Assembly (NCBI RefSeq): GCF_035046485.1
Contig: NC_085136.1
Span: 297,763,080 to 297,827,079 of the forward strand
Direction: 5' to 3'
Origin: Aedes albopictus
Lineage: Eukaryota; Arthropoda; Insecta; Diptera; Culicidae
Length of the DNA stretch: 64,000 nucleotides
The notes beneath the pieces were generated by a model. It saw only the letters and a program-made list of their open reading frames with translations, was not told the origin of the DNA and made no database searches. Of the stretch, positions 11,031 to 22,164 are shown in pieces. A program made the translations under genes and the position numbers. Each line of letters starts with the position of its first letter. The stretch's first letter is position 1.

Positions 11031-11631
11031 CTGTGCTGATTTGACAGAAGTGATCGCTCGCTTCGCTGGTCGACCGTTAAATTAGGGGGGACAGTTTTGG
11101 ATCGCCACTGTCACGTCGGTTCGTCGGTGGCACTACCTCAACGGCGCAGAGAGTAATGCACGGTGGAGATTGTGCTTGTCACCAAACAGAAAAAATCACT
11201 TTATATATTAATTGAAGAGTTTGTGTTTTCGGCAAAGTTGTTAAGTTTGTCAAGGGTTGACAAGTGATAGGTCGTTTGATTCGAAATTTTCCCAATCATG
11301 CGTAGTATCAAGCCAAGTGCAAAGCACGGAGACAAGCATCGAGAGAGTGCATACGACAGAGCGTGAGAGACAGGAGAGCTCCAGCGCGCGGCAAAGTAAG
11401 CGAGCAACACACAACCGATTGCACGTAGGGGAATTGTGGGTAAAATGAACAGGGTGGTGTTTTACAGCATTTAGGCTATTTTTGCATATTTAAACGATTG
11501 ATTTCTATGCAGCAACATAAATCATTGTACTTCTGCTGATATTGGACTTAAAAATTTACTAAACCACTTCAAAATGAGGAAACATCAAAACTCATGTAAA
11601 CAATATGGTCTGATGTAAAACTGAGCTAATC
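11031..11631. other. Unassigned stretch left of the LTR element
   Basis: No coding signal. AG/CT-rich words around 11330-11390. It is the insertion target of the LTR element at 11637. Confidence 0.3.
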
Positions 11632-11636
11632 GTAAT

Positions 11637-11884
11637 TGTGGAGTTTGGTATTTCACTGGGATGGAATCACCCCTCACGTGCAGCACACACAACTTACCCA
11701 GGCTGACGTCGGTTCGCAAGTGGCAAGAGTGAACGCGGTTGGGTGACGCCTGGAGTTGTTGCTACGCAAGCAGGGATGCTAACATTGTCTGCTTGACAGT
11801 TCGCATCACATTCAAATGCGCTATATCGCCTGCTGTGATCAATCTCCTTTCCACAGCTTTATGCAGTACATCTTATATCTCACA
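11637..11884 (-). repeat. 3' LTR (minus-strand orientation)
   Basis: Begins TGTGGAGTTTGG on the plus strand and ends ATATCTCACA. On the minus strand it reads TGTGAGATAT...CCACA. No mismatch to the partner at 13810-14057 was seen. Confidence 0.95.
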
Positions 11885-12947
11885 TCCTCCTTCTACTCTA
11901 AAGAAGTTTCACACATTTTTAACAAAAAAATGAATTTCCGTATCTCAATTTGGAGTGTTTACTTACAACGATTTAACAAATTGCGGAGACTCCTGAGCGA
12001 AAATTAGTTGCGTGGGCCCACAGATATAAAACCAGACCGCGTTCTGGTGAATATTTTACGCTGTGTTGCTAGGTACACATTTGGTGATAGTTTTGCATTG
12101 TAAGCAAACATTTATAACGCACCTAGGCTGAAAATGTGCCTAATCATTTGCGTCGGAATCTATAAATCATCACAACGGGCAATAATTTACTGTTATATTA
12201 CATCATCGCGTACCTAGCAATTGCTGCCATGAAGCTACCGGATACAGTTTCATTGTGAGGTACCATTCTGACTATGCTGCCGCTACTTTTTTCAAAATAG
12301 CTCGAACATTTTAGTTCTTAATTGTGGGAATGATATTTTCCGACGAGCAATAGGAGCTTGCACAGTGACGTCATCATCATCTCTCTCTCTTTCTCTCGTT
12401 CGAGGTCGCTCGATACAGCCGTCCTTGCTCGCTAAATAATTTTGATGGCAATGCTTACAAATTGTATCTAAATTCGTTAGTTATGTTGGTAATGCAAGCC
12501 TCTATACTTGTAGTATTTTAAAGAAATTACCGTTTTGGTACTGGGTGATCCAGAAAAAAATCTTGTTCTTTGAGTCTTTATTTAATCTTATACTCAAATT
12601 TATCCCATTGCTCCGTCGTTTATATTCGAGATATCTGATAAAATACATTATAGATAAAGTTTATTCCCTTGCCATTCATTGGAACACTAGTCTCAGAAAA
12701 CAAACTGCATTGACATAATCTTCTTCTGGCCAGCCGACATTGACGACACTCTTTGATAAATAATATATCGTAACCATTCGATAGGGCATATAGTCATCGC
12801 AACTAGCCCTACACAACAGCGGCTGACAGCTGATGGCCGCGACCAGAAAATAAGAAGAAGAACCATTCGATACCACATTTGCACGAACCCAACTACGTGA
12901 TTTTTCTAATATTTTTTTTGCGTACATTGCCAATGTTTATCTGCCAT

Positions 12948-13517
12948 GACAAACAACACGATGCAAACTTCCAATCCGATATTTGAACGAAGCAAAACAA
13001 CGGGATCTTTCTAATCTAGCTTTTCATCAGCGGAAATTTCCGGGACTCTCTCTTCGCGACAAACAACACGCTGTAAGCTTCCGATCCGACATTTGCGCGA
13101 AGCAAAACAACGGGATCTTTCTAACCTAGCTTTTCGTAAGCGGACATTGCCAGAAGTCTTCCTCCACGACAAACAACACGCTGTAAGCTTCCGATATGAC
13201 ATTTGCGCGAAGCAAAACAACAGGATCTTTCTAACGTAGCTTTTCGTAAGCGGACATTGCCAGGAGTCTTCCTCCACGACAAACAACACGCTGTAAGCTT
13301 CCGATCCGACATTTGCGCGAAGCAAAACAACAGGATCTTTCTAACCTAGCTTTTCGTAAGCGGACATTGCCGGGAGTCTTTCTCCACGACAAACAACACG
13401 CTGTAAGCTTCCGATCCGACATTTGCGCGAAGCAAAACAACAGGATCTTTCTAACCTAGCTTTTCGTAAGCGGACATTGCCGGGAGTCTTCCTCCACGAC
13501 AAACAACACGCTGTAAG
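12948..13517. repeat. 110-bp tandem array inside the LTR element
   Basis: The word GACAAACAACACG recurs at 12948, 13058, 13168, 13278, 13388 and 13498, an exact 110-bp spacing. The first unit is the most diverged and the later ones are nearly identical. As 110 is not a multiple of three, the open frames seen here on the minus strand merely cycle and do not form a repeat protein. The array belongs to the LTR element's interior, where gag-pol would lie in an autonomous relative. Confidence 0.95.
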
Positions 13518-13809
13518 CACAAAACAAAACGATTCGATCACTCTAGCGCTGCTGGAATTCGTTCTTTTGTTGCACTTTCACACTCTTTCCCGTCAATAAT
13601 TGCCCATGCACAAACAGTTTTCCGCAGGCATGCTCCAGCGGGAGCTACGTCCCCGAAAAATATCACACCGAACTTCCACTTTTCACATATACGTTTTGTG
13701 TTTCCCTCACTTGTTCACTAATGCATGCACATTGAAGGGTGATTCCTCCCAGCAAAAATATAGGTTCCATTTCCTCAATTAAACGATAAAACTGGCAGGA
13801 ATTCGCCAA

Positions 13810-14057
13810 TGTGGAGTTTGGTATTTCACTGGGATGGAATCACCCCTCACGTGCAGCACACACAACTTACCCAGGCTGACGTCGGTTCGCAAGTGGCAAG
13901 AGTGAACGCGGTTGGGTGACGCCTGGAGTTGTTGCTACGCAAGCAGGGATGCTAACATTGTCTGCTTGACAGTTCGCATCACATTCAAATGCGCTATATC
14001 GCCTGCTGTGATCAATCTCCTTTCCACAGCTTTATGCAGTACATCTTATATCTCACA
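13810..14057 (-). repeat. 5' LTR (minus-strand orientation)
   Basis: The partner of 11637-11884, apparently 100% identical. It is followed on its outer side by the second gtaat TSD. Confidence 0.95.
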
Positions 14058-14062
14058 GTAAT

Positions 14063-15095
14063 TAAGGTCAATTCGTCCATTATTCGCAAAGGAGATTGGG
14101 CAAATCTGGGCCCGGAATGTACACCAATGACCCATATCTCTTTCGAAAGGTCTGATTGAGACAAGAAAAAGTTGCTATGGGGTCAAAAATATTCATCATG
14201 GGAGAAAAAAGTTATTTGACATTTTTTGGGATGGATTTTAGTTGTTTTTGTTGTAATTATTTGCATTATTTTTCACAAGCAACCAATCTCAAATAAACCA
14301 AATGTCTCATCTGTCAGTGTTAAACTCAATGATAAGTCATTCTATTACAAAAAGAAGATAATAATGATTTCAGGGACAGGCCAGTGCATAGAAAAGGTTG
14401 GGGTTTCTGCAATTTTTTTTAGGAAAAAGTGAAGGGCGCGTATAGTGTATTAATCTAGGTATCGATATTATTATAGTGAAGAAGTATAACTAAAAGTATT
14501 GCACCTAAAAACCCTTCTCTTGAGCAAGTACTTTTGCAATGTACAGATTATAATGTTGAAACACAGTGAAAAATCAACATTTAAGGGAAGAATGAAAAAA
14601 AAAACACCTCGAGTCAAGTGAAACTTTAAATAAGGTGTTTTAATAATGTATGTGATGCACAAGGTTCTATGAATAACATTCATTGCTGTACCGTGAGGAT
14701 ACCAGAAATATTGTGACTCTAGGTAAACGACAATGCTTTCAATAAGAAGCTCGATTACTTGGAATGTTTGATCTCTGCAAAAACTTTGTAACCTTGGAAA
14801 TAGTAAGTGAATTCAATATACATACAATGGATCTAAGAAGATTCGGATACCGAGAGCAATACCTAGGGTTATTCCAAAAATAAAACGGGATTGAAGAAAA
14901 GGCTGGCGACTCATGGTGCAAAATGCTAGTAAAAAGCAAAGAGTTAGTGGAAAAAGCTGACGAATCAAGCAAAAAGCTCATAGTAGAGTAGGACAACTTG
15001 GCTGGCGATATGAACAATGGGAAAATATCCCGTCCAGGAGTAGGTGTAGGAACAGTTCACACAGATACTGGACTGTATGACGGCTGAGCTGATAG
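14063..15095. other. Unassigned AT-rich stretch
   Basis: No recognised gene. The right end (about 14890-15060) has a faintly coding plus-strand look and may be more of the LINE fragment that follows. Stops interrupt every frame. Confidence 0.3.
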
Positions 15096-15099
15096 GACA

Positions 15100-15287
15100 A
15101 AGACCGGATGACGGGTGACTTCAATGCCCGGGCCGTGGAAAGGGGACGCCTTTTCACGAACCAGCTTGGTCAGACCCGGCTAAAGGCTCTGAACATGCTA
15201 GGTTTCGCACTGGCTAATGTTGATACTGAAATGCCTTTAGCCGGAAAGGAGTCGATTGTTTACTATAAAGATTCACCACGTCAATGA
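15100..15287 (+). pseudogene. LINE endonuclease fragment (R1/LOA/jockey-type APE)
   Basis: The plus-strand frame reads GDFNARAVERGRLFTNQLGQ, then LKALNMLGFALANVD and GKESIVYYKDSP, then a stop. This is the AP-endonuclease region of R1/LOA/jockey-group LINEs, whose usual form is GDFNAWAxEWGS...TNxRG...L.LxLANxG...S.IDVTF. Only ~60 codons remain. A piece of ORF1 lies next to it in the opposite orientation, so the two are either rearranged or from separate insertions. Confidence 0.65.
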
Positions 15288-15404
15288 GCAACTTGCAGTG
15301 TAGAATTAGCTTTTAGTTAAAATACACATTAATAAAAAAAGAGCACTTGTAGGCGACGCTTTTGCAGGTTTTGTCGTGCTTTAGCACGAGGTTATTTTTT
15401 TTTT

Positions 15405-15770
15405 TTGAGTACGGCAATTTCCGAGTCCGTGAGCTTAGCATTGCTCATCATCGCCTTCAAAATCTCTGAGAGCTTAGACCCGTCTGTCTGGATGACGAGG
15501 GTGTCTTCCTTCTTGCCTTTGGCATTTGCCCTTATACTCTTCTTAGCATAGCGTCCCTAAGCTCATGTTCCTCATTCTTCTTTCTTTTTTTCTTCTGCCT
15601 GTCCACAAGGTCCAGAAAGCGTTCTCCCCCTTACCCGCCCTAATATGTGGTCGCTGAGGATCTCCTACATGCTCACAAGCCCCTGCTCCCTTCGATCTGG
15701 GACGAGCCGGTCGATTAAGGCCCACTCTTCCAAGCTTGCAGGTATTACCTTTTTGCTTCATAAGAAACAT
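15405..15770 (-). pseudogene. LINE ORF1 (gag-like) fragment
   Basis: On the minus strand there is an open, lysine-rich stretch containing FLDLVDRQKKKRKKNEEHEL. A frame change near 15540 leads into KEDTLVIQTDGSKLSEILKA and MMSNAKLTDSEIAVLKK. This style is typical of the nucleic-acid-binding ORF1 of mosquito R1/LOA-group LINEs, whose RNP role is RNA packaging. No zinc knuckles are seen in the surviving part. Confidence in the exact clade is low. Confidence 0.55.
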
Positions 15771-16135
15771 CTCCTGGAATGTCCTTAGAAATACCTGCAG
15801 ATTTTTTTTAGTTTTTCCTGCAGGGATTTCCCAGGAATTCTTTTAGAAATTGAACATTCTTTAAGGAATCTCTGTAGGAATTTCTATAAAATCAATACAG
15901 GATTGACTCAAGAAATCCTTTATAGCTCCTGGAGATACGTTTGGAAGCTCCTAGTAGAAATTCTTGATTTTTTTTTAGGAATTCCTCGACAAAACTTCCT
16001 GAAGCGAATTTCTGAAGTTATTTCTGGAGCAGTTCCTGGATGAATGCCTACCCCAAGTAACATTTTGATGACCAATTAGTCTAGTTCAAAGAACTTCTTC
16101 TAGATTATTTAACTGAATACTGCCACTTAGGTAGT
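15771..16135. repeat. Degenerate GGAATTCC-type repeats plus short spacer
   Basis: Variants of GGAATTC/TTCCTG up to about 16045. Then comes a short AT-rich spacer that starts CCCCAAGTAAC, the same terminal word as the MITEs at 8276 and 40879. I could not find the matching right end. Confidence 0.5.
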
Positions 16136-16782
16136 AGTAGTTCTCGCTGAGACCGGCCCACTATTTACACCTTGTCTTCAAAAACGTTTAAGGTGGCGAT
16201 TTTCTGAAAGTCCTCCCCAAAAAAGTAAGGAAAATGCATTTGGTTACTCAAATTGATGGACCCCCGTTAGTTAGAGCCACAACAGTTTTTGGAAACCCCT
16301 CGATTTTGGTCAAATAGTGACTCATTTAAACCGTTATAATTCGAAAATTTCTCCAGAAACCACCTCTAAACGAAATGATGTTGAAAAGAGGAAAGATAGA
16401 GCTACTTTTTACGATTATAAAAAGTTGAGTAGGCCATATTGATTTTGGTGAAAAAAAAGTTTTAGTATAAAAATCCAAGATGGCGGCCAAAATCAATATG
16501 GTCGACCAACTTTTTATAATTGTAAATAGTAGCTCTATCTTTCCTCTTTTCAACAACATTTCGTATAGAGGTGGGTTCTGGACTTACTTTCGAGTTATAA
16601 CGGTTTAAATGAGCCACCATTTGACTAACATCGAGGGGTCTGCAAAAATTGTTGTGGTCCATCAATTTGAGTAATCAAATACAATTTCCTTACTTTTTTG
16701 GGGAGGACTTTCAGAAAATCGCCACCTTAGGCATTTTTGGAGACAAGGTGTAAATAGTGGGCCGGTCTCAGCGAGAATTACT
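16136..16782. mobile_element. Fold-back element, 647 bp near-perfect inverted repeat
   Basis: Almost the whole element is two ~310-bp arms. The left end reads AGTAGTTCTCGCTGAGACC and the right end, inverted, AGTAATTCTCGCTGAGACC. Matching internal blocks include CACTATTTACACCTTGTC, GGAGGACTTTCAGAAAATCG and AAGATAGAGCTAC. The centre is near 16460. No coding capacity. Transcription of either strand would give one long hairpin. Confidence 0.9.
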
Positions 16783-17860
16783 CTAGGCTAATATCAAGGA
16801 GAATACCTGAAGAAACGGCTTAAAATACCCTTGATTTTTAGAAAAAGTTATGCGAGATTATGGAGGAACTCTGCAAGTAATTCCAAGGAAAAAAGGCTTT
16901 AGAAAAAATTAGAGGGATTCTTGGAAAAATCCGTAGAGGAATTTCTGAAGGAAACTCTAAAAAAAATGTCTGCCGAAATCGCAGGCAAAATATTGGAGGA
17001 GTTCTTGAAGAAATCCCTCAGTTAATTTCTGAGGGATCCCTGGAGGATTCCTTGTATTTAAGAACTCCTAGAGATACCTCAGGAGAAATTCCTAGAGGAT
17101 TTTTTGAAAAAATCTCCGAATCTTTGTAAAATAATCTTTTGAGAAAACTTTTGGAGGAATTTATAGAGAAACCTCTGGAGAAATTCCTAGAAGGATTTTT
17201 TTTGGGAAATTTCTAGAAGAATTTGCGGAGAAATCCCAAAGAAATGCTCCAGTAGGAAAAATCTGACAATATATCTGAAGGAACTCCTTCAGAAATGTTT
17301 AAATGATACGTGACGGAGGTAAACATGAACTTATGTATCAATTCTTGAAGGAATTCCTATAGAATACCTTAAACATCCCAGGATGAATATCGAAAGAATT
17401 TCTGTGGAAACCCGTGGACCAGTTTCAACATTAATCTTTTGAGAAATTTCTTTAGAAACTCCTGCAGAAGTGTCAAGGAAAATTCCTGGGGGAATTCCTG
17501 AATTCTCTTGAGATATCTTCAAAGGATTCCAATGACAACAAGGCGTTTTGAAATGTTTCTCAAAAGAATCTTCAGATGAGTTCTCACTAAGATTTTTCTA
17601 AAACATCCTTCAGATATCTTCTTTCTGTGAACATTCCAGAAACAATTTTGATAAATCCCCAAAGAGTCCTCAAAAGGATTTATGACGGTGTCCCTGGAGG
17701 AAATCATGTAGAATTTTCTAGAAATTTTGGGAAGAATTCTTGCAAAACTCATAGGAATATCAGCAAGAATGTCTCTTGCACGAAAATTATAGAAAAAAAG
17801 TCGGTAGATAATGATCCATGAAGAGGATTTCCCGGAATAATTCTTATATAGGCGCAATGG
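16783..17860. repeat. Degenerate GGAATTCC-type tract, paralogous to 33.9-34.6 kb
   Basis: Composition as for the other tracts. It also shares specific non-repetitive blocks, in the same order, with 33930-34690. Examples are ATCTTCTTTCTGTGAACATTC near 17612, an ATGTTCTTATGTA-like word near 17325, and the TTTCCCGG...GGGCGCT block at 17830-17905. These tracts are therefore diverged copies of a longer element, not only simple sequence. Confidence 0.65.
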
Positions 17861-18350
17861 TGAAGTTATTTCCTTAGAGGGTACCGTGTATGGGGCGCTA
17901 AATTTGGAAACTTTGATTGACCTACTCTGAATTTACCATGACAGCGCAGGCTTTATTGTTTGCAAACATATTTTTTCCATCTCACTTTGAAAATGATTAC
18001 TCACCAAGCTTGTTAAGGCGTTATCCTATTAATGTAATTCGCCGAAGACACTCAATATCTAAATCTAAAAGTTATAGCTTTGAAGTTATTTATTATTGAT
18101 CGTGAAATCGACCATTTCAAACACTGCTGGAATCGTAAATTTTGATTTTCTATTATGCCTCCTATAAACATATAGCAGTCATCTATATGGTAGACAATCG
18201 TATTGGGAACGTGTTCATTCCAATTGTTCAGTTACCTGTGATAGTCTGTAGAAGCATGTCCTATAAAATAATTCAGGATGGTCCGCACCAAAACTGTATT
18301 TTGCAGATTTTCTTCCACACCACAAAATTATCACAAAACAATCAACCTAC
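17861..18350. other. Probable intron/intergenic DNA downstream of the candidate host exon
   Basis: Sits 3' (minus strand) of the exon at 18351-18670. It begins with the intron donor GTAGGT. No second exon was recognised here or anywhere at lower coordinates. Confidence 0.35.
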
Positions 18351-18670
18351 CGAAAATCCATTGGATCGTGGTCCAAAAAGTTGGGCAATATCCGCGCCGC
18401 TGGATCGCTGTCATCCTTAATCATCAGTATCCCACCTCCCAGCGTCACATTGCTGGCCTCCTCCAGAAACTGCAACGAGGCCAACGCTTGCTGTCCGGCA
18501 CACTGTAGCAATCCAACCGACGGACTGGTCCTAATACAGTAATCGAACGTCTCCAACTCGGCACCGGACACCGCCGTCGTTGTCACCGTGCGCGACAAAT
18601 CATGAAGAATACAATGTATCACTAGCCAGGAGCTGGCCAACCCAAAAAGATTCATCTTCACTAGAACCAT
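18351..18670 (-). CDS. Candidate first coding exon of a secreted/membrane protein (Osiris-like?)
   Basis: The only stretch that reads like a host exon. From the ATG at 18670 (MVLVKMNLFG; another ATG is at 18655) it gives a hydrophobic signal-like segment (LFGLASSWLVIHCIL). A Cys-containing segment follows: TFDYCIRTSPSVGLLQCAGQ, then QALASLQFLEEASNVTL. It ends at FLDHDPMDFR. Immediately after that the minus strand reads CG|GTAGGT, a strong splice donor, and the next in-frame codon is a stop. A signal peptide, two cysteines, an amphipathic stretch and the terminal DP.DFR resemble the N-terminal part of insect Osiris (DUF1676) proteins. That family match is from memory and unproven. Later exons must lie beyond the window's left side or in unrecognised sequence. 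Confidence 0.5.
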
Positions 18671-18704
18671 TCTGTCGCAACCCGGTCCTGCCAACAATGG
18701 CACT

Positions 18705-20260
18705 CAATTAATATTAAATCACTGTTTTCACACCAGATGCGATTAACGGACGGGATTGCTTTTCTGTATCATCACGGGACTGGGTCCCCGTTTGTTTGTT
18801 ATCCTTTCGAGGAGTTTCCACTTTGCTTCTGACGGTTAAATGTAATCGCTTCGGGGTCGATGGCGTTCAGAACCCCAACAGCCGGTTTCACAGGCCAAAA
18901 GAAGTAACTTTTGTGAACGCGGATCAACCTGCTCGCGGGCATGGATTGCGGTCGGCACTGGAAATCCTGTCACAAATTCGTCTTGTATATATAACCATCG
19001 GTTTGGATGGGTCCGAGGGATTGAGAGAAACACCCAAGGCAAGGTGCCACTTCGACGGAGCTTTAAAACCGAAAATCGCAAAGAACGAAAACAATGGACT
19101 TTTCTTGGTGGCATGGGAAAATGTCTGTCAACCGGAACGCCACGGGGTTGTCCCTCCCCCAGCAAGGTGGTGTGCTTTACGGTACGATGGAACAAGACCT
19201 GTTACGGTAGCGCTGAGCAGTGCAAAACGAAACGAGGTGAACCGATCTCAAAAGTCACATCATCACTTGTTACGACGGTCGGCAGGGCATCGGAGATTGT
19301 TAATGGTAACTGAACAATAACAGTCAGCGTCAGCAATAGCAAAGCCTAGAGCTGGCAAAAGTAGCGGGTGGTCAACACAGGAACTAGGTGAGTGAGTTTG
19401 CATGGGTTGCGAATCTGATAATTTGGGCAGTGATGTCAGAATTTACTTCTCATTAGGACTTTTTGTGGTGAGCAAAAAATTTACAAGGAACCAGCTTCCA
19501 TGGTGATCAAGAGATCCTACATCAAGAGTAATACTAGCGTGAATCTAGAGAAAAATGTTAGGAGAAACGTGCGCTACGGGCTAATTTCTATTGTCTTGCT
19601 ACGGTAGTAATGGGGTACTGAAATGACTAATGGGGGAGTAATGCAATCGCGCTTAATAATCGAATTACAGTAAAAAACAAGTTGTATTAAGTATGCTGAT
19701 TATGTAACTATGATTGCACTTCTTTGATACGCACAGGTATCCGGGAAAGTCTGTCATGATCAGTGCTGCAATTTTTCGACAGGCCTTTATGATAGCGATA
19801 TTTTACTTTTTTCATTTTCTCCGTTTTGTTTTTCCTGTCAATGTTGCTTTCCGATCAGCAACACGGGAGCGAAATGAAATAGGTACTCACACTCGCACGC
19901 AGCGTGTTGAAAGCGAGAGCTAATCGGGCTAAATTTCCATTCAATTTTCTGTATTTGAGTGTTTTCACCCGTGGTATTGTATAGGGCACTCACTCTCACA
20001 AGCTACCGCTTGAGACGAATGGCCTGTCAGCATGAGTAGTGTGTGGATGATTGGGAATTGACCTTGTTGGGTTTCTCACGAATGGAGCTCTCGGACTCTG
20101 TCAGTTCTCACATCGAGGAACTGAAAACGACCGCCGCAGTCATTCATTTTCGGCTGAAAAACAGGCACTGACACTGATATTTTACAGGACTGATCATGAT
20201 AATCCGGATTCGTTTCCAGGTACCCCAGGGGTGGCCAGATCTTCTTCTTCATATTAGTGA
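18705..20260. other. Upstream region of candidate host exon; no gene recognised
   Basis: The block 18790-19320 is GC-richer and open in two directions (18796-19320 plus, 18836-19195 minus), but neither product shows a domain. I read it as promoter or leader DNA. The rest, to 20260, is unassigned. Confidence 0.35.
18984..18996 (-). promoter_or_regulatory. Possible TATA box for the exon at 18351-18670
   Basis: On the minus strand GGTTATATATACAAG lies about 315 bases upstream of the candidate start codon, in a locally GC-richer block (18800-19300). It would place the cap site near 18955 with a ~285-base leader. No other core element is obvious. Confidence 0.3.
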
Positions 20261-20765
20261 TGGCTGATGGTTTTCCAGAACTAGTTTCAGGTGTTCTACC
20301 GGAAGTTGCTGAGTAGGAAGTTGAATATACCCAACAACGTAATACATCAAACAGTGTCTTTGAAAATCTTGCAAGGATTCCTCCCAGTGTTCTTGTAGGT
20401 ATTTATCATGTAATTATGTATTCCTTTTTTTAATATTCCCCTAGGCACGCCTCAAATGATTCCTCCAGGGTTTCAGTTCTGGGGAAGAATAGTTGGATAT
20501 AGATAGATGCTTCTCTGCAGCACGCCTCAAAAGAATCTTAAATCCTAAAGAAAGTCCACGCTCTAATCAATTCTCTTGGTATTTGAGGGAAGAGCTTTCA
20601 AAGCGTTTCAAAAAGGCGCTTCATGAGACATTAATGATAATTCCGGGGTTTTCAAGAAGCTTTTAGGTCTTTGGATGAACTTCAGAAAGGGGTTTCTGAA
20701 CAGTAACGTTTCAGTGGGATTCAGGGGGTTTCGGAGAGGATTCTTTGCATGGACTGCAGTAGTTG

Positions 20766-20962
20766 GGCCGATGTAGCCAATAATGTGGTAAGCACACGGC
20801 GACGGGTTTGATTCCCGTTCGGTTCAGGAACTTTTCGTAAAGGATATTTCCTTTTACTTTCTTGGGCATAGAGTGTATTCGTGCTTTTGATCATTGGCAG
20901 AGGCAGCCCACAGTTAATGACTGTGGAAGTGCTCATAGAACTCTGAGCTGAGCAGGTTTTGT
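20766..20962 (+). mobile_element. tRNA-derived SINE, 3'-truncated
   Basis: A tRNA-like head with B-box GGGTTTGATTCCC, then the SINE body words GGGCATAGAGTGTATTCGTG and GTGGAAGTGCTCAT, as in 10741-11020. It lacks the AAG tail and is more diverged. Confidence 0.8.
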
Positions 20963-21151
20963 GTGCTCAAGGGAGGTTCCAAAGGAGTTTCAAAGCGTTT
21001 CAAGGTCTTGTTTTCAGTGAGTTTCAGGGTTTTCTATGCACGTTAAGGGGAGAGGGGTGTCAGACGGCTTCCGGAGAACTCAAGAGAAGTAACCTGGGGT
21101 TTCTGGGGGAGGGGGTATCAGAGACGTGGCTTCCAGACGTTTCAGAGGTAA

Positions 21152-21415
21152 CAATTCTAGCGTTTAGTATCATACTGGCGTATCTACAATGATCGATTTC
21201 TCTTATCGATTTTCTCTTTTATTAATATCTTGACCAGCAAATCATTTTCGGTTCTGTTTGTTGTTTTAGATGCTAGTCCTAGCTGTCCTTCACCGAAACG
21301 TACCGAGAGATCATTCGAATATTGGTCGTATTTCCCGAAATAATCCAAAGAGAAAATCGATGAAGAGAAATCGATCATTGTAGATACGCCCGTATGATAC
21401 TAAACGCAAGAATTG
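21152..21415. mobile_element. MITE with ~60-bp TIRs
   Basis: Left CAATTCTAGCGTTTAGTATC against right, inverted, CAATTCTTGCGTTTAGTATC. The match continues through GGCGTATCTACAATGATCGA and ATCGATTTTCTCTTT. The core is ~130 bp. No coding. Confidence 0.85.
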
Positions 21416-21801
21416 GTTTTCAGGAGAGCTTTCCAGGGAATTTCAAAGGAATGTGAAAGGCATTTCAGTTAGTTTCATGGGACTTTGGGCGTTTCGGTTG
21501 GCTCAAGGGGTCTTCAAAATAGTTTAAGGGATGCTGATGAGTGTCAGGTAAGTTTTATAGGAGTTTCAAACCGTTTTAAGGCGTTTGGGTGGGTTTCAGC
21601 GGGGTTTTCAAGGGGGCTCCAGGAAACATCAGGAGGATTTATGCGAGTTTAAGTTATCGGAGATTTCAGAACTTATAATATGGATATTTCAGGAAGATCT
21701 CAAGGCTTTTTAATTGGTCTCAAAGCATGAAACTCCCAGTGAGATCACAATACTTTTACGAGGAAATATGTTTTCATGATAATATAGTAAGCCTATGTGA
21801 G

Positions 21802-22065
21802 TTCTTCTTCTTCTTCTTTCTGGCTCTACGTCCCCACTGGGACTTGGCCTGCCTCGCTTCAACTTAATGTTCTTTGAGCATTTCCACAGTTATTAATTGG
21901 AGGGTTTCCTTTGCATGCCACTGCATGAATTTGTATATTGTGAGGCAAGTACAATGATACACTATGCCCAGGGAGTCGAGAAAATTTTCCCGACCGGAAC
22001 GGGAATCGAACCCGCCGTCTCCAGATTGACGATCCATAGCCTTAACCACTAGGCTAACTGGAGAC
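21802..22065 (-). mobile_element. tRNA-derived SINE (related to the 10.7-kb copy)
   Basis: On the minus strand the head reads GGTCTCCAGTTAGCCTAGTG and the B-box GGGTTCGATTCCC. Then come the shared body (GGGCATAGTGTATC, GGAAATGCTC) and the AAG-rich tail, seen as TTCTTCTTCTTC at 21802. The tRNA head differs from the 10.7-kb copy, so it is a different subfamily. Confidence 0.85.
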
Positions 22066-22164
22066 CCCTGAGAGAGCATATTGTGAGTATAAACCTTTTA
22101 TGTAATACAGCGAGAGATCACTGCTTTCAAAATTTCAATACTCTATACTAGACGCTATATTTAT

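Larger units (their letters stand above)
11637..14057 (-). mobile_element. Young non-autonomous LTR retrotransposon
   Basis: Two LTRs of 248 bp (11637-11884 and 13810-14057) are identical as far as I can read. Both start TG and end CA, and a perfect 5-bp TSD (gtaat, 11632-11636 and 14058-14062) encloses them. Orientation is minus. A purine tract, agaaggagga, abuts the LTR at 11885-11894 on that strand. The sequence just inside the other LTR reads tTGGCGAATTCC, in the place of a primer-binding site starting TGG. The 1925-bp interior has no gag, protease, RT or integrase. It holds a five-unit 110-bp tandem array instead. It must have used proteins from another element. Identical LTRs mean recent insertion. 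Confidence 0.93.
20261..21800. repeat. Degenerate GTTTCAGGGG-type repeat tract
   Basis: Repeated variants of GGTTTCAGG(G)GTTTCAAGG occur between 20340 and 21800. A SINE (20766-20962) and a MITE (21152-21415) interrupt them. No fixed period is measurable by eye. Confidence 0.55.

Noticed and set aside
12676..13541. Overlapping minus-strand frames with repeated CFAQMSDRKLTACCLSWRK units, like a repeat protein or CRISPR-like array.
   Set aside because: The unit is 110 bp, not a multiple of three, and has no spacers. It is a minisatellite inside an LTR element; the frames only cycle.
18796..19320. 174-codon plus-strand frame.
   Set aside because: No domain, overlaps a minus frame of similar length, and sits in the likely promoter and leader of the minus-strand exon.
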